A DNA stretch of 64,000 nt from assembly GCA_036267255.1 (NCBI GenBank), contig DATAWK010000041.1, positions 620,001-684,000 of the forward strand. Reading direction: 5' to 3'. Position 1 is the stretch's first letter, and every line of letters starts with the position of its first letter. Of this stretch, positions 36,181 through 45,508 are shown one piece after another. The DNA comes from DATAWK01 sp036267255 (GTDB taxonomy: Bacteria; Acidobacteriota; Terriglobia; Terriglobales; Acidobacteriaceae). The position numbers and the translations under genes were made by a program. Under the pieces are notes generated by a model, which saw nothing but the letters and a program-made list of their open reading frames with translations, searched no databases and was not told the origin of the DNA.

Positions 36181-37172
36181 CAGAATCACTCACGCGGGTT
36201 GTTCTGGAAAATGAATCTGTCCGTGCCGTCATTCTGCCGGAGCTGGGTGGAAAGATTGCTTCGATTCTTATTAAGCGCACTGGACTGGAATTGCTGCAGC
36301 AGCCGTTGCACCCTTATGGGAAACGAGCTTGGGCACAGGATTTCGCCGCTTCCGACGCCAGCGGCTGGGACGAATGTTTGCCCACAGTATCGGCGTGCGA
36401 AGTTTCCGTGGGCTCCGAACCGAAGCAGCTTCCCGACCACGGAGATGTTTGGCTCCTGCCCGCCAACTGCTCCGCAGATGCAACGGAAATCAATCTGGAA
36501 ACCACACTGGTTTCCATGCCACTACATCTGCATCGACAGATAATCTTGGCTGGCAGCAGCCTGCACATTCGCTATGAACTCAGGAACGATGCGCCGTTCG
36601 CTGTTCCCTATCTCTGGTCTGCGCATCCGCTCTTCACTGTCGAAGCCGGAGATCGCATCGTATTGCCGGGCGACGTGCGTACGCTTCGCGTGGAGGGATC
36701 TGCGGAGCATCGTCTGGGCAAGCACAACGATCTATGCTCATGGCCCATCGCGCAGGATCGAGATGGCCGCAACGCGGACTTGCGAATCGTACAGGGAACA
36801 GAGACAGCAATTGCAGAGAAGCTTTTTACAGGGCCGCTTCCACATGGCTGGTGCGGACTCTATCGCACGCAACAGCAAGCAGGCGTACTCCTAAGCTTTG
36901 CGCCAGAGCGTGTACCCTTTCTAGGTCTGTGGTTGTGCTATGGAGGATGGCCTTCCAACAGCGCGCAGAAGCAACACGCCGTGGCATTGGAACCATGCAT
37001 GGTTCCCGTGGATTCCTTGGCGGAAGCGCTGGTAACTGGCTGCGCCAGCACGCTGGCCGCGCAGGAAGCTTTCGTCTGGCAGATGCAGCTGACAATTGCA
37101 GGCGCAGACAAAGGCTTGTCCTTTGAGGAGTTTGCAGAACTCTCTCCAACTGCGACGGTATCGGCAGAGTAA
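36177..37172 (+). CDS. Galactose mutarotase-like (aldose 1-epimerase fold) protein
   Basis: A 331-residue protein with the beta-sandwich pattern of the galactose mutarotase superfamily. VRAVILPELGGKIASI matches the first strands, GWDECLPTVSAC the region that usually carries an acidic residue, and LWSAHPLF the HPLF-type strand with the putative active-site His. It lacks enough signature to call a true GalM. DUF4432-like or glucose-6-phosphate epimerase-like relatives are possible. It starts inside the stop codon of the decarboxylase gene (ATGA overlap at 36177-36180), so the two are translationally coupled. There is no signal peptide. The next gene is an alpha-glucan phosphorylase 220 bp downstream. 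Confidence 0.72.
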   Translation: MTESLTRVVLENESVRAVILPELGGKIASILIKRTGLELLQQPLHPYGKRAWAQDFAASDASGWDECLPTVSACEVSVGSEPKQLPDHGDVWLLPANCSADATEINLETTLVSMPLHLHRQIILAGSSLHIRYELRNDAPFAVPYLWSAHPLFTVEAGDRIVLPGDVRTLRVEGSAEHRLGKHNDLCSWPIAQDRDGRNADLRIVQGTETAIAEKLFTGPLPHGWCGLYRTQQQAGVLLSFAPERVPFLGLWLCYGGWPSNSAQKQHAVALEPCMVPVDSLAEALVTGCASTLAAQEAFVWQMQLTIAGADKGLSFEEFAELSPTATVSAE

Positions 37173-37392
37173 ACCCGTTGGAAAACCACCTCTGCCACCC
37201 TGATAAGATGCGGTTACTGCTCGTTTGTAATGAAGGATGTTGATTGGCCGGGAAGATGCACGGCATTTCATGTATGACCATGCTATTCATCGATATACTG
37301 CAGAACGCACGATTGCACGGTAGAGTTTGCGGCACAGATGGACGGTCGATCCAATTCGAGCAGATCGCAAATTTTTTGGAGATGATGGATTC

Positions 37393-39171
37393 ATGGCTGA
37401 CATCAAGGAACCCGTAAGGGATTCCATAGGTATGGGTGCAACCGATTTCACCCTGCCTTCGATCGCCTATTTTTCGATGGAGATTGCCGTCGATCCGGCG
37501 ATGCCAACCTACAGCGGCGGCCTGGGCATGCTGGCCGGTGACACACTTCGTGCAGCTGCGGACATGGGCGCGCCCATGGTTGCCGTTACACTGTTGCATC
37601 GCAAGGGCTACTTTCGCCAGCATCTGAGTGCGGATGGTGTGCAGACAGAAGAGGACGAGCCGTGGAATCCGGAATCCATTCTGGAACGACTGGAGCCGGT
37701 TGTAGCCATCACCGTTCAGAATCGTCCGGTGCTGGTGCGTGCCTGGCGCCACGTGATTCGCGGTGTGGATGGATACGGCGTTCCAGTGATTTTTCTGGAT
37801 ACCGATGTGGACCCAAACGATTCGTGGGACCGCCAACTGACAGATCACCTGTATGGAGGCGACACGTACTATCGCTTGTGTCAGGAAGCCGTGCTCGGTA
37901 TCGGTGGAATACGCATGTTGACCGCGTTGGGTTATCAATTTGCCGTGCACCACATGAACGAGGGGCATGCCGCATTGTTGACCATGGGCCTGCTGGAAGA
38001 CCTGACCAATGGACGCGAGCTTTCCTCTGCAACAGAAGAAGACATCAACTCCGTACGCCAGCGGTGTGTGTTTACGACGCACACGCCTGTGCCGGCCGGT
38101 CACGATCGTTTTTCGATCGAGCAGACGCAACAGGTGCTGGGTTATGAGATGACTGAAGCACTGCAGAAGTTCGGCTGTTGTCCCGAAGGTATGTTGAACA
38201 TGACCTACGTCGCGCTGCGTTTTTCGCGCTACGTGAACGGGGTTGCCATGCAGCATGGGAAGGTGTCGCAGAAGATGTTTCCGGATTATTCCGTAAACGC
38301 CATCACCAACGGTGTGCATGCGGCCACCTGGATTGCGGAGCCTGTGCAGAAACTTCTGGATGAAAAAATTCCGGCGTGGCGGCACGACAATCTATATTTA
38401 CGTTTTGCCATCGGCATCGATGCCCGGGACATCGAACAGCGTCATCGCGAATCCAAACGAACATTGCTGGCTGCCGTCCAGCAGCAGACTGGCGTTGCAT
38501 TGGAAGAGCATCGGTTTACCGTCGGTTTTGCGCGCCGTGCCGCATCATATAAGCGCGCCGAACTTCTCTTCTGGGACGCAAAACGGCTGGTGCGCATTGC
38601 CGAAGAATCCGGCGGTTTGCAGATTCTTTATGGCGGCAAGGCCCATCCACACGATGAACCGGGAAAGGCCATCATTCATAGAGTTTTTGAAGCGGCAGGC
38701 CGGTTGCACTCCGATGCGTTGAAGATTGTTTATCTCGAAAATTACGAGTGGGAACTGGGTCGTCTGTTGACCAACGGCGTCGATCTCTGGCTGAACACGC
38801 CACGCCGTCCCTACGAGGCCTCGGGCACCAGCGGCATGAAGGCCGCCATGAATGGTGTTCCCAGTCTGAGCACTCTGGACGGTTGGTGGATTGAAGGTTG
38901 TATTGAAGGCGCAACGGGATGGGCCATCGCGGAGTCGGATGAGGAAGAGCTCGAAGCCGAGTCGCTCTACGAAAAGCTGGAGGCCGAGATTTTGCCACTC
39001 TTCTATAACTACCCGGACAAGTGGAATGAGATCATGCGCATCACGTTAGCGATCAACGGTTCTTTTTTCAATACGCAACGCATGCTCAGCCAGTATCTGA
39101 GGAATGCATACTTTCCCGGCAACGCGTCCGGACAGCGAGTCGATCAGCCGGAAATGGTGCTGGTAAGGTAA
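37393..39171 (+). CDS. glgP: Alpha-glucan phosphorylase (GlgP, TIGR02094 type)
   Basis: A 592-residue protein of the shorter bacterial/archaeal glucan phosphorylase family, which releases glucose 1-phosphate from storage alpha-glucans. IAYFSMEIAVDPAMPTYSGGLG opens the domain and NEGHAALL and TTHTPVPAGHD follow. EASGTSGMKAAMNG holds the pyridoxal-phosphate lysine near residue 495. Length (about 600) and sequence distinguish it from the 800-residue E. coli-type enzyme. ATG 37393 is preferred to the upstream TTG at 37327, which adds a basic leader. A strong bidirectional-looking stem follows the stop. The PLP cofactor is shared with the decarboxylase upstream but that is probably coincidence. 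Confidence 0.92.
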   Translation: MADIKEPVRDSIGMGATDFTLPSIAYFSMEIAVDPAMPTYSGGLGMLAGDTLRAAADMGAPMVAVTLLHRKGYFRQHLSADGVQTEEDEPWNPESILERLEPVVAITVQNRPVLVRAWRHVIRGVDGYGVPVIFLDTDVDPNDSWDRQLTDHLYGGDTYYRLCQEAVLGIGGIRMLTALGYQFAVHHMNEGHAALLTMGLLEDLTNGRELSSATEEDINSVRQRCVFTTHTPVPAGHDRFSIEQTQQVLGYEMTEALQKFGCCPEGMLNMTYVALRFSRYVNGVAMQHGKVSQKMFPDYSVNAITNGVHAATWIAEPVQKLLDEKIPAWRHDNLYLRFAIGIDARDIEQRHRESKRTLLAAVQQQTGVALEEHRFTVGFARRAASYKRAELLFWDAKRLVRIAEESGGLQILYGGKAHPHDEPGKAIIHRVFEAAGRLHSDALKIVYLENYEWELGRLLTNGVDLWLNTPRRPYEASGTSGMKAAMNGVPSLSTLDGWWIEGCIEGATGWAIAESDEEELEAESLYEKLEAEILPLFYNYPDKWNEIMRITLAINGSFFNTQRMLSQYLRNAYFPGNASGQRVDQPEMVLVR

Positions 39172-39194
39172 GGAATTTTCAAACAGGAAAGCTG

Positions 39195-39225
39195 GGCAGC
39201 GCAGACGAACGTCGCGCTGCCTTTT
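39195..39225 (+). terminator. Intrinsic terminator after glgP
   Basis: GGCAGCGC (39195-39202) pairs with GCGCTGCC (39214-39221), extended inside by GAC/GTC, and is followed by TTTTC. It lies 23 bp after the glgP stop and separates it from the convergent RND operon that ends at 39274. Confidence 0.88.
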
Positions 39226-39273
39226 CATTGCGGACCGCAGGGGAATACGGCTCGGCGCCGAGGATGCGATTGT

Positions 39274-42200
39274 TCAATCGCCGGTTACAGGAGCGTGGGG
39301 CCGGTTCACTACAGGATGTTTGCCGCGCAAGCGCGCAATGCGACTCAATAGCTTATCCCAAAATAGGTACACAACAGGTGTCGTGAAGAGGGTGAGCGCC
39401 TGGGAGACTATCAGGCCGCCGACGATGGCGATGCCTAGGGGGCGGCGCAACTCGGAACCTGTGCCATGGCCTAGGGCCAGCGGCAATGCGCCGAACAAGG
39501 CAGCAAGCGTGGTCATCATAATCGGGCGAAAGCGCAGGATGCATGCCTGATAAATTGCTTCATCCGGCGTCATATTTTTGTTGCGCTCGGCATCGAGCGC
39601 AAAATCGATCATCAAAATGGCGTTCTTTTTCACAATGCCAATCAGCAAAATGATGCCGATCATTGCGATGACGCTGAACTCAATATGGAAAAGCAAAAGC
39701 GCAACAATGGCGCCAATCCCTGCCGATGGCAGCGTCGTAAGAATCGTGATGGGATGGATATAGCTTTCGTACAAAATACCCAGCACAATATAAACGGCCA
39801 GCAGCGCAGCCAGGATCAGGTAAGGCTCACTGGCCAGCGATGTCTGAAATGCCTGCGCCGTTCCCTGAAATCCGGCGTGGATGCTGGACGGTATGTGCAT
39901 GTCCAACTCCGTGCGGGTGATGGCATCGACGGCCTGACCGAGCGCCACGTTAGGTGCCAGGTTGAATGTGATTGTGATGGCCGGAAATTGGCCTTGATGG
40001 TTCACCTGCAATGAGGTGCGTTCCGGCTCAAAGCGAGCCACTGCGCTCAATGGCACTTCCGTCCCGTTCGAAGACTTCAAATAAATGTTATTTAGAGAAT
40101 CAGGGTCGCGTTGGTACTGCGGGGCCACCTCCATCACAACGTGATACTGGTTCAGCGGAGTATAGATGGTGGAAACCTGTCGCTGGCCAAAGGCGTCATA
40201 GAGAGTATTGTCGATGACCTCCGTCGAAATTCCCAAACGCGAAGCAGCGTCGCGATCGATGACCAGTTGCGTTTCCAGGCCCTGATTTTGCTGATCGCTG
40301 GAGACATCGCGCAATTCCGGCATTTTGGAAAAACGCTCCACCAGTTTGGGAGCCCATTCCTTCAACTCACTCAGGTTCTGGTCTTCTAATGTGTATTGAT
40401 ACTGCGCGCTGCTCACACGGCCGCCGACACTGACATCCTGCGCGGCCTGCATGTAAAGGCTGGCGCCGGGAATATGCGATAGTTTTCCGCGCAACCGGTT
40501 AATGATCTGGTCTGCGCTGGCCTTGCGTTCTCCCATTTGTTTCAAGGTCACAAACATGCGCCCGGTGTTCATCGTGTTGCCATTGCCGCCAATGAAGCTG
40601 ATGACGCTGTAGACTGCCGGATCGTTCATCACGATAGAGGTAAATTGCCGCTGCTTGATCCGCATGGCGTCGAAGGAAACGTCCTGGTCGGCAACGATGG
40701 AGCCTCCAATGCGACCCGTATCCTGCTGCGGAAAAAATCCTTTGGGAATCAGGATGAATAAATAGACATTCACCACAAACGTCAGCACGGTGACCACCAG
40801 CATAAAAGTCTGGTGATCCAGCACCCAGTGCAACCCTCGACGATAAACAGCAAGCGATTGGTCGAAGATCCATTCGCAAACGCGATAAAGACGTCCGTGT
40901 TCTCTCTGATGCTGATCGCGAAGAAAATATGCGCTCATCATCGGCGTCGTTGTCAGCGAGACAACGAGGGAAACACAGATCGTCGTGCTCAGCGTAACTG
41001 CAAATTCGCGAAAGAGCCGGCCAACAATGCCGCCCATCAACAGAATGGGAATGAATACCGCGATCAGAGACGCACTCATCGACAGCACCGTGAATCCAAT
41101 TTCCTTGGACCCACGCATGGCGGCATCGAACGCGCCATAGCCTTCCTCGCGGTAGCGCGAGATGTTCTCGATGACCACGATCGCATCGTCCACCACAAAG
41201 CCCGTGGAGATAGTCAGCGCCATCAGCGACAGATTATCCAGCGTGTAGCCGAACAGGTACATCAGCCCAAAGGTACCCAGCAGCGACAGTGGTACGGAAA
41301 TGCTCGGAATGAGCGTTGCCATGGGGTCGCGCAGAAAGAAGAACACAACCAGGATCACAAGAATGACGGAAATCAGGAGGGTCAACTCAACGTCATTCAC
41401 CGCAGCGCGGATGGTGAGCGTACGGTCCATCACTGTATTGATTTTGATGCTGGCAGGCAGAGAGGCCGCCAATTGCGGCATCGCAGCCTTGACAGCATCC
41501 ACTGTGCGAATGATGTTCGCGTCGGGCGCCTTGAAAATAATCACCAGAATGGCCGGCTTGCCGTTCGCCAGGCCCGACGTGTGGATATCTTCGACGGAAT
41601 CGACGACCTGGCCAATATCCTCAAGACGCACCGGCTTGCCATTCTGATACGTGGCGATGAGTGGTTTGTAAGCCGCAGCGCCAAAGAGCTGATCCGTATC
41701 CGCGATCGTCATCTGCTCCGTTGCGTTCCTCAACGATCCCTTGGCCATGTTGACGTTGATCGTACCCAGCGCAGTTCGCAACGCCTCCAGGCCCAATCCA
41801 TAGGAGCTGAGTAATCTTGGATTCGCTTCAATGCGCACTGCGGGATTGGAGCTGCCACCCACGTACACTTCTCCAACGCCATTGATCTGGGAGAGTTTCT
41901 GCGCAAGGATTGAGTTCGCGTAGTCGTAGATGCGAGGCTTGGTCAATACATCAGATGTCAATGCAAGAATAAAAATCGGTGCGTCCGAAGGATTGTATTT
42001 ACGGTATGTCGGGTTGCTGGGCAGGTTGGTTGGCAACTGGCCGCGGGCAGCGTTGATGGCGGCCTGCACGTCACGCGCCGCAGCATCGATATTGCGATCC
42101 AGAGAAAACTGCAGGGTGATGGATGTTCCGCCGAGCGTACTCGTGGACGTCATTTCGGTAACACCGGCGATGCGGCCAAACTCCCGCTCCAGAGGCGTTG

Positions 42201-42390
42201 CCACGGCGGAAGCCATCACCTCAGGACTGGCACCGGGCAGCGATGCAGATACGCCAATGGTGGGAAACTCCACCTCAGGCATGGGTGCAACAGGCAGCAG
42301 ATTGTAAGCCAGAATGCCGGAAAGCATTATGGCGATCGTGAGCAACGATGTGCCCACTGGTCTGCGGATAAATGGTGCGGACATGTGCAT
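39274..42390 (-). CDS. RND efflux permease, MdtC-like
   Basis: A protein of about 1038 residues of the AcrB/MdtC hydrophobe-amphiphile efflux (HAE1) family, the proton-driven inner-membrane pump of a tripartite exporter. FIRRPVGTSLLTIA at the N-terminus, ISTGFVVDDAIVVIENI (the Asp pair of the proton relay) and the late GIVKKNAILMIDFALDAER repeat are present, and twelve helices can be placed. It starts at ATG 42390, four bases after the stop of the upstream permease. An internal ATG at 42384 is equally possible. Together with the next two genes it forms an mdtABC-like operon, where two different permeases may assemble as one heterotrimer. Confidence 0.93.
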   Translation of the reverse strand: MHMSAPFIRRPVGTSLLTIAIMLSGILAYNLLPVAPMPEVEFPTIGVSASLPGASPEVMASAVATPLEREFGRIAGVTEMTSTSTLGGTSITLQFSLDRNIDAAARDVQAAINAARGQLPTNLPSNPTYRKYNPSDAPIFILALTSDVLTKPRIYDYANSILAQKLSQINGVGEVYVGGSSNPAVRIEANPRLLSSYGLGLEALRTALGTINVNMAKGSLRNATEQMTIADTDQLFGAAAYKPLIATYQNGKPVRLEDIGQVVDSVEDIHTSGLANGKPAILVIIFKAPDANIIRTVDAVKAAMPQLAASLPASIKINTVMDRTLTIRAAVNDVELTLLISVILVILVVFFFLRDPMATLIPSISVPLSLLGTFGLMYLFGYTLDNLSLMALTISTGFVVDDAIVVIENISRYREEGYGAFDAAMRGSKEIGFTVLSMSASLIAVFIPILLMGGIVGRLFREFAVTLSTTICVSLVVSLTTTPMMSAYFLRDQHQREHGRLYRVCEWIFDQSLAVYRRGLHWVLDHQTFMLVVTVLTFVVNVYLFILIPKGFFPQQDTGRIGGSIVADQDVSFDAMRIKQRQFTSIVMNDPAVYSVISFIGGNGNTMNTGRMFVTLKQMGERKASADQIINRLRGKLSHIPGASLYMQAAQDVSVGGRVSSAQYQYTLEDQNLSELKEWAPKLVERFSKMPELRDVSSDQQNQGLETQLVIDRDAASRLGISTEVIDNTLYDAFGQRQVSTIYTPLNQYHVVMEVAPQYQRDPDSLNNIYLKSSNGTEVPLSAVARFEPERTSLQVNHQGQFPAITITFNLAPNVALGQAVDAITRTELDMHIPSSIHAGFQGTAQAFQTSLASEPYLILAALLAVYIVLGILYESYIHPITILTTLPSAGIGAIVALLLFHIEFSVIAMIGIILLIGIVKKNAILMIDFALDAERNKNMTPDEAIYQACILRFRPIMMTTLAALFGALPLALGHGTGSELRRPLGIAIVGGLIVSQALTLFTTPVVYLFWDKLLSRIARLRGKHPVVNRPHAPVTGD

Positions 42391-42394
42391 GGTT

Positions 42395-45300
42395 TTAATC
42401 CGCCGAAACGGGTAGGCCACGCAACCCGTATTCGGGCTGGCGTCTGCGGAAACGCTGCGCCAGATTGTCGAAGAACAGGTAAACGACCGGGGTTGTGTAC
42501 AGAGTCAGAACTTGAGAAAAAATGAGTCCGCCAACGATGCTGATGCCGAGCGGCCTGCGTAACTCCGCGCCCGTACCACTGCCAAGCGCAAGCGGCAGTC
42601 CACCGAGCAATGCCGCCATGGTTGTCATCATAATGGGCCGAAAACGCAGCAGACAGGCCTGGTAAATGGATTCTTCCGGCGACTTGCCCTCGTTGCGCTC
42701 GGCATCGAGAGCAAAGTCGATCATCATGATGGCATTCTTTTTCACGATGCCAATCAAGAGAATGATGCCGATCAGGCCGACGATATCCAGGTCCATATGA
42801 AAGAGTTCGAGTGCCAGCAATGCGCCCACACCGGCGGAAGGCAGCGTAGACAGAATCGTGAGGGGATGAATATAGCTTTCATAGAGCACACCCAGGACGA
42901 TGTACACCGTGATAATGGCCGCCAGAATCAGCAACGGTTCATTCGCCAGCGACGCAAGAAAGGCTGCTGCGGTCCCTTGGAAGCTGGCGTTGATCGACTC
43001 CGGCATGTGCAAATCTTGTTTCACTCGATTGATGGCATCGACCGCTGTCCCCAGCGACACGCCGGGCGCCAGATTGAACGAGAGCGTGACAGCGGCAAAT
43101 TGACCCTGGTGATTGACGGTCAGCGCGGTGCGTTGCTGTTCATAGTGAGTGAATGCGCTGAGCGGCACCTGCTGCCCGGTAGCCGACTTCACATAGATAC
43201 TCGTAAGGTCCGTCGGGTTCTTCGCGTATTGTGGCGCTACATCGAGCACCACATGGTACTGATTGAGCTGCGTAAAAATGGTCGAAACCAGCCGCTGTCC
43301 AAAGGCATCGTAGAGCGTATTGTCGATGTCGGAAGGGGAGATACCCAGCCGCGATGCCGTATCGCGATCGATCACCAGCATCGCCTGCAGACCGCTCGTC
43401 TGTTGATCGGAAGCGACGTCCCGCAATTCCGGCAATGCCTGCAATTTGGCCAATATCTGCGGGGTCCACTCCATTAGCTCCTGCTGGCTGGCATCTTCCA
43501 GTGTGTATTGGTATTGCGTGCGGCTCACACGGTCTTCCACGCTCAGGTCCTGCAACGGTTGCATGTAGAGGTGAATGCCCTGGATCTTGTCGACCTTGGG
43601 TTGCAAGCGACGGATGATTTCAAGCGCCGTCGAGGAGCGCTGATCACGCGGCTTCAGATTGATCTGTAGCCGGCCACTGTTCAGCGTCATGTTGGTGCCA
43701 TCCACGCCGATAAAGGAAGCCAGCCCCGTCACGTCCGGATCTTGCAGCACAACGCGGGCCAGCTCTCTTTGTGCCGCTGACATTGCCGGGAAGGAAATCG
43801 TCTGCGGTGCCTGCGTAATGCCCAGAATCACGCCAGTGTCCTGCACCGGGAAAAATCCTTTAGGGATGAAGATGTACAACACCACGGTCAGCACAAGAGT
43901 CGCCAACGTTACCAGCAATGTTGCGGTTCGGTAGCGCAGCACCCACTGCAAGGATTTTCCATACTGGGCAATCACCCAGTTATAGAATTGCTCGCTCTTG
44001 TGGTACAGACGGCCCCGCTCGTTCTCCGGGGTATGACGCAGCAGCTTGGAACACATCATGGGCGTCAGCGTGAGAGAAATGAATGCGGAGACCAGAATGG
44101 TCACGGCCAGCGTAACGGCAAATTCACGGAACAATCGCCCCACCACATCGCCCATAAACAGCAAAGGAATGAGCACGGCAATCAACGAAACCGTCAACGA
44201 GACGATCGTGAAACCAATTTGCTTCGATCCCTTCAGGGCAGCTTCAGTGGGCGAATCGCCTTCCTCCAGATAGCGCGAGATATTCTCAATCATCACGATG
44301 GCGTCATCGACAACAAAACCGGTCGAGATAGTCAGCGCCATCAGAGAGAGATTGTCCAGCGTGTAGCCCAACAGATACATCGCACAGAAGGTGCCGACAA
44401 TCGACAGGGGGACAGCAACGCTGGGAATGACCGTTGCGGCCAGGTTTCTGAGGAACAGGAAAATGACCATGACCACCAGCGCGATGGTCAGCATCAGCTC
44501 AAACTGCACGTCTTTGACGGACGCACGAATCGTTGTCGTCCGGTCGGTAAGAATCACAAGCTTGACGGAGGTTGGCAGTGACGCCTGCAACTGCGGCAGG
44601 AGTTTGCGGATGCGATCCACCACAGTGATGATGTTGGCCCCGGGCTGGCGCTGCACGTTCAGAATCACTGCCGGCGCGTCATTCATCCAGGCAGCTTCTT
44701 CCGTGTTCTCCGCGCCATTCACGACGGTTGCCACATCGGACAAACGCACGGGCGAACCATTGCGATAGGCGATCACCACAGGGCTGTACTGCTGCGCACT
44801 CGTCAACTGGTCGTTGTCATTGATGGTGAAGGACTGGCGGCGGCCATTCAGATTGCCCTTCGCTTGATTGACGTTGGTTGCCGCCAGCGCGGTGCGCACG
44901 TCCTCCAGGCTTAGGTCATAGGAAGCCAGCGCAGTCGGATTGGCCAGCACGCGCACAGCGGGTTTTTGTCCGCCAACAATCGAAACCAATCCCACGCCAG
45001 AAAGCTGCGATATCTTTTGCGCAAGCATGGTATCGGCCAAATCTTCCACCTGGGATAAAGGCATCGTTTGCGAAGTAAGGGCAAGCGTAAGAATTGGAAA
45101 ATCCGCAGGGTTCACTTTGCTGTACACAGGAGGATTGGGCAGATCCGTAGGTAGATAGCTGGTTGCGGCGTTGATGGCCGCCTGCACCTCCTGTTCGGCT
45201 ACATCAATGTCCTCATTGAGGGTGAATTGCAGCGTGATGACGGATCCGGTAAAGGAGCTGATCGAGGTCATCTGGTTCAGCCCGGGCATTTCACCAAACT

Positions 45301-45508
45301 GGCGTTCCAGCGGAGCGGTTACGGCGGAGGCCATGACGTCGGGACTAGCCCCGGGATAAAAAGTCGTTACCTGAATGGTTGGATAGTCGACCTGAGGCAG
45401 CGCCGAAACCGGCAACTGTGTATACGCAATGATGCCGGCCAGACAAATAGCCGCCATCATTAACGACGTGGCAACGGGCCGCTCAATAAAGATGCGGGAG
45501 GGACTCAC
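42395..45508 (-). CDS. RND efflux permease, MdtB-like
   Basis: A 1037-residue HAE1-family permease, clearly a paralogue of the downstream gene. FIERPVATSLMMAA at the N-terminus, ISTGFVVDDAIVMIENI for the proton-relay Asp pair and GIVKKNAIMMIDFALDAER match family signatures. Its GTG start (45506-45508) overlaps the TGA stop of the adaptor gene in a GTGA arrangement, so it is translationally coupled to it. The pairing of two close RND permeases behind one adaptor is the MdtABC pattern of multidrug or bile-salt type efflux. No TolC gene is in this operon, and the nearest is in the divergent operon at 57418. Confidence 0.93.
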   Translation of the reverse strand: MSPSRIFIERPVATSLMMAAICLAGIIAYTQLPVSALPQVDYPTIQVTTFYPGASPDVMASAVTAPLERQFGEMPGLNQMTSISSFTGSVITLQFTLNEDIDVAEQEVQAAINAATSYLPTDLPNPPVYSKVNPADFPILTLALTSQTMPLSQVEDLADTMLAQKISQLSGVGLVSIVGGQKPAVRVLANPTALASYDLSLEDVRTALAATNVNQAKGNLNGRRQSFTINDNDQLTSAQQYSPVVIAYRNGSPVRLSDVATVVNGAENTEEAAWMNDAPAVILNVQRQPGANIITVVDRIRKLLPQLQASLPTSVKLVILTDRTTTIRASVKDVQFELMLTIALVVMVIFLFLRNLAATVIPSVAVPLSIVGTFCAMYLLGYTLDNLSLMALTISTGFVVDDAIVMIENISRYLEEGDSPTEAALKGSKQIGFTIVSLTVSLIAVLIPLLFMGDVVGRLFREFAVTLAVTILVSAFISLTLTPMMCSKLLRHTPENERGRLYHKSEQFYNWVIAQYGKSLQWVLRYRTATLLVTLATLVLTVVLYIFIPKGFFPVQDTGVILGITQAPQTISFPAMSAAQRELARVVLQDPDVTGLASFIGVDGTNMTLNSGRLQINLKPRDQRSSTALEIIRRLQPKVDKIQGIHLYMQPLQDLSVEDRVSRTQYQYTLEDASQQELMEWTPQILAKLQALPELRDVASDQQTSGLQAMLVIDRDTASRLGISPSDIDNTLYDAFGQRLVSTIFTQLNQYHVVLDVAPQYAKNPTDLTSIYVKSATGQQVPLSAFTHYEQQRTALTVNHQGQFAAVTLSFNLAPGVSLGTAVDAINRVKQDLHMPESINASFQGTAAAFLASLANEPLLILAAIITVYIVLGVLYESYIHPLTILSTLPSAGVGALLALELFHMDLDIVGLIGIILLIGIVKKNAIMMIDFALDAERNEGKSPEESIYQACLLRFRPIMMTTMAALLGGLPLALGSGTGAELRRPLGISIVGGLIFSQVLTLYTTPVVYLFFDNLAQRFRRRQPEYGLRGLPVSAD

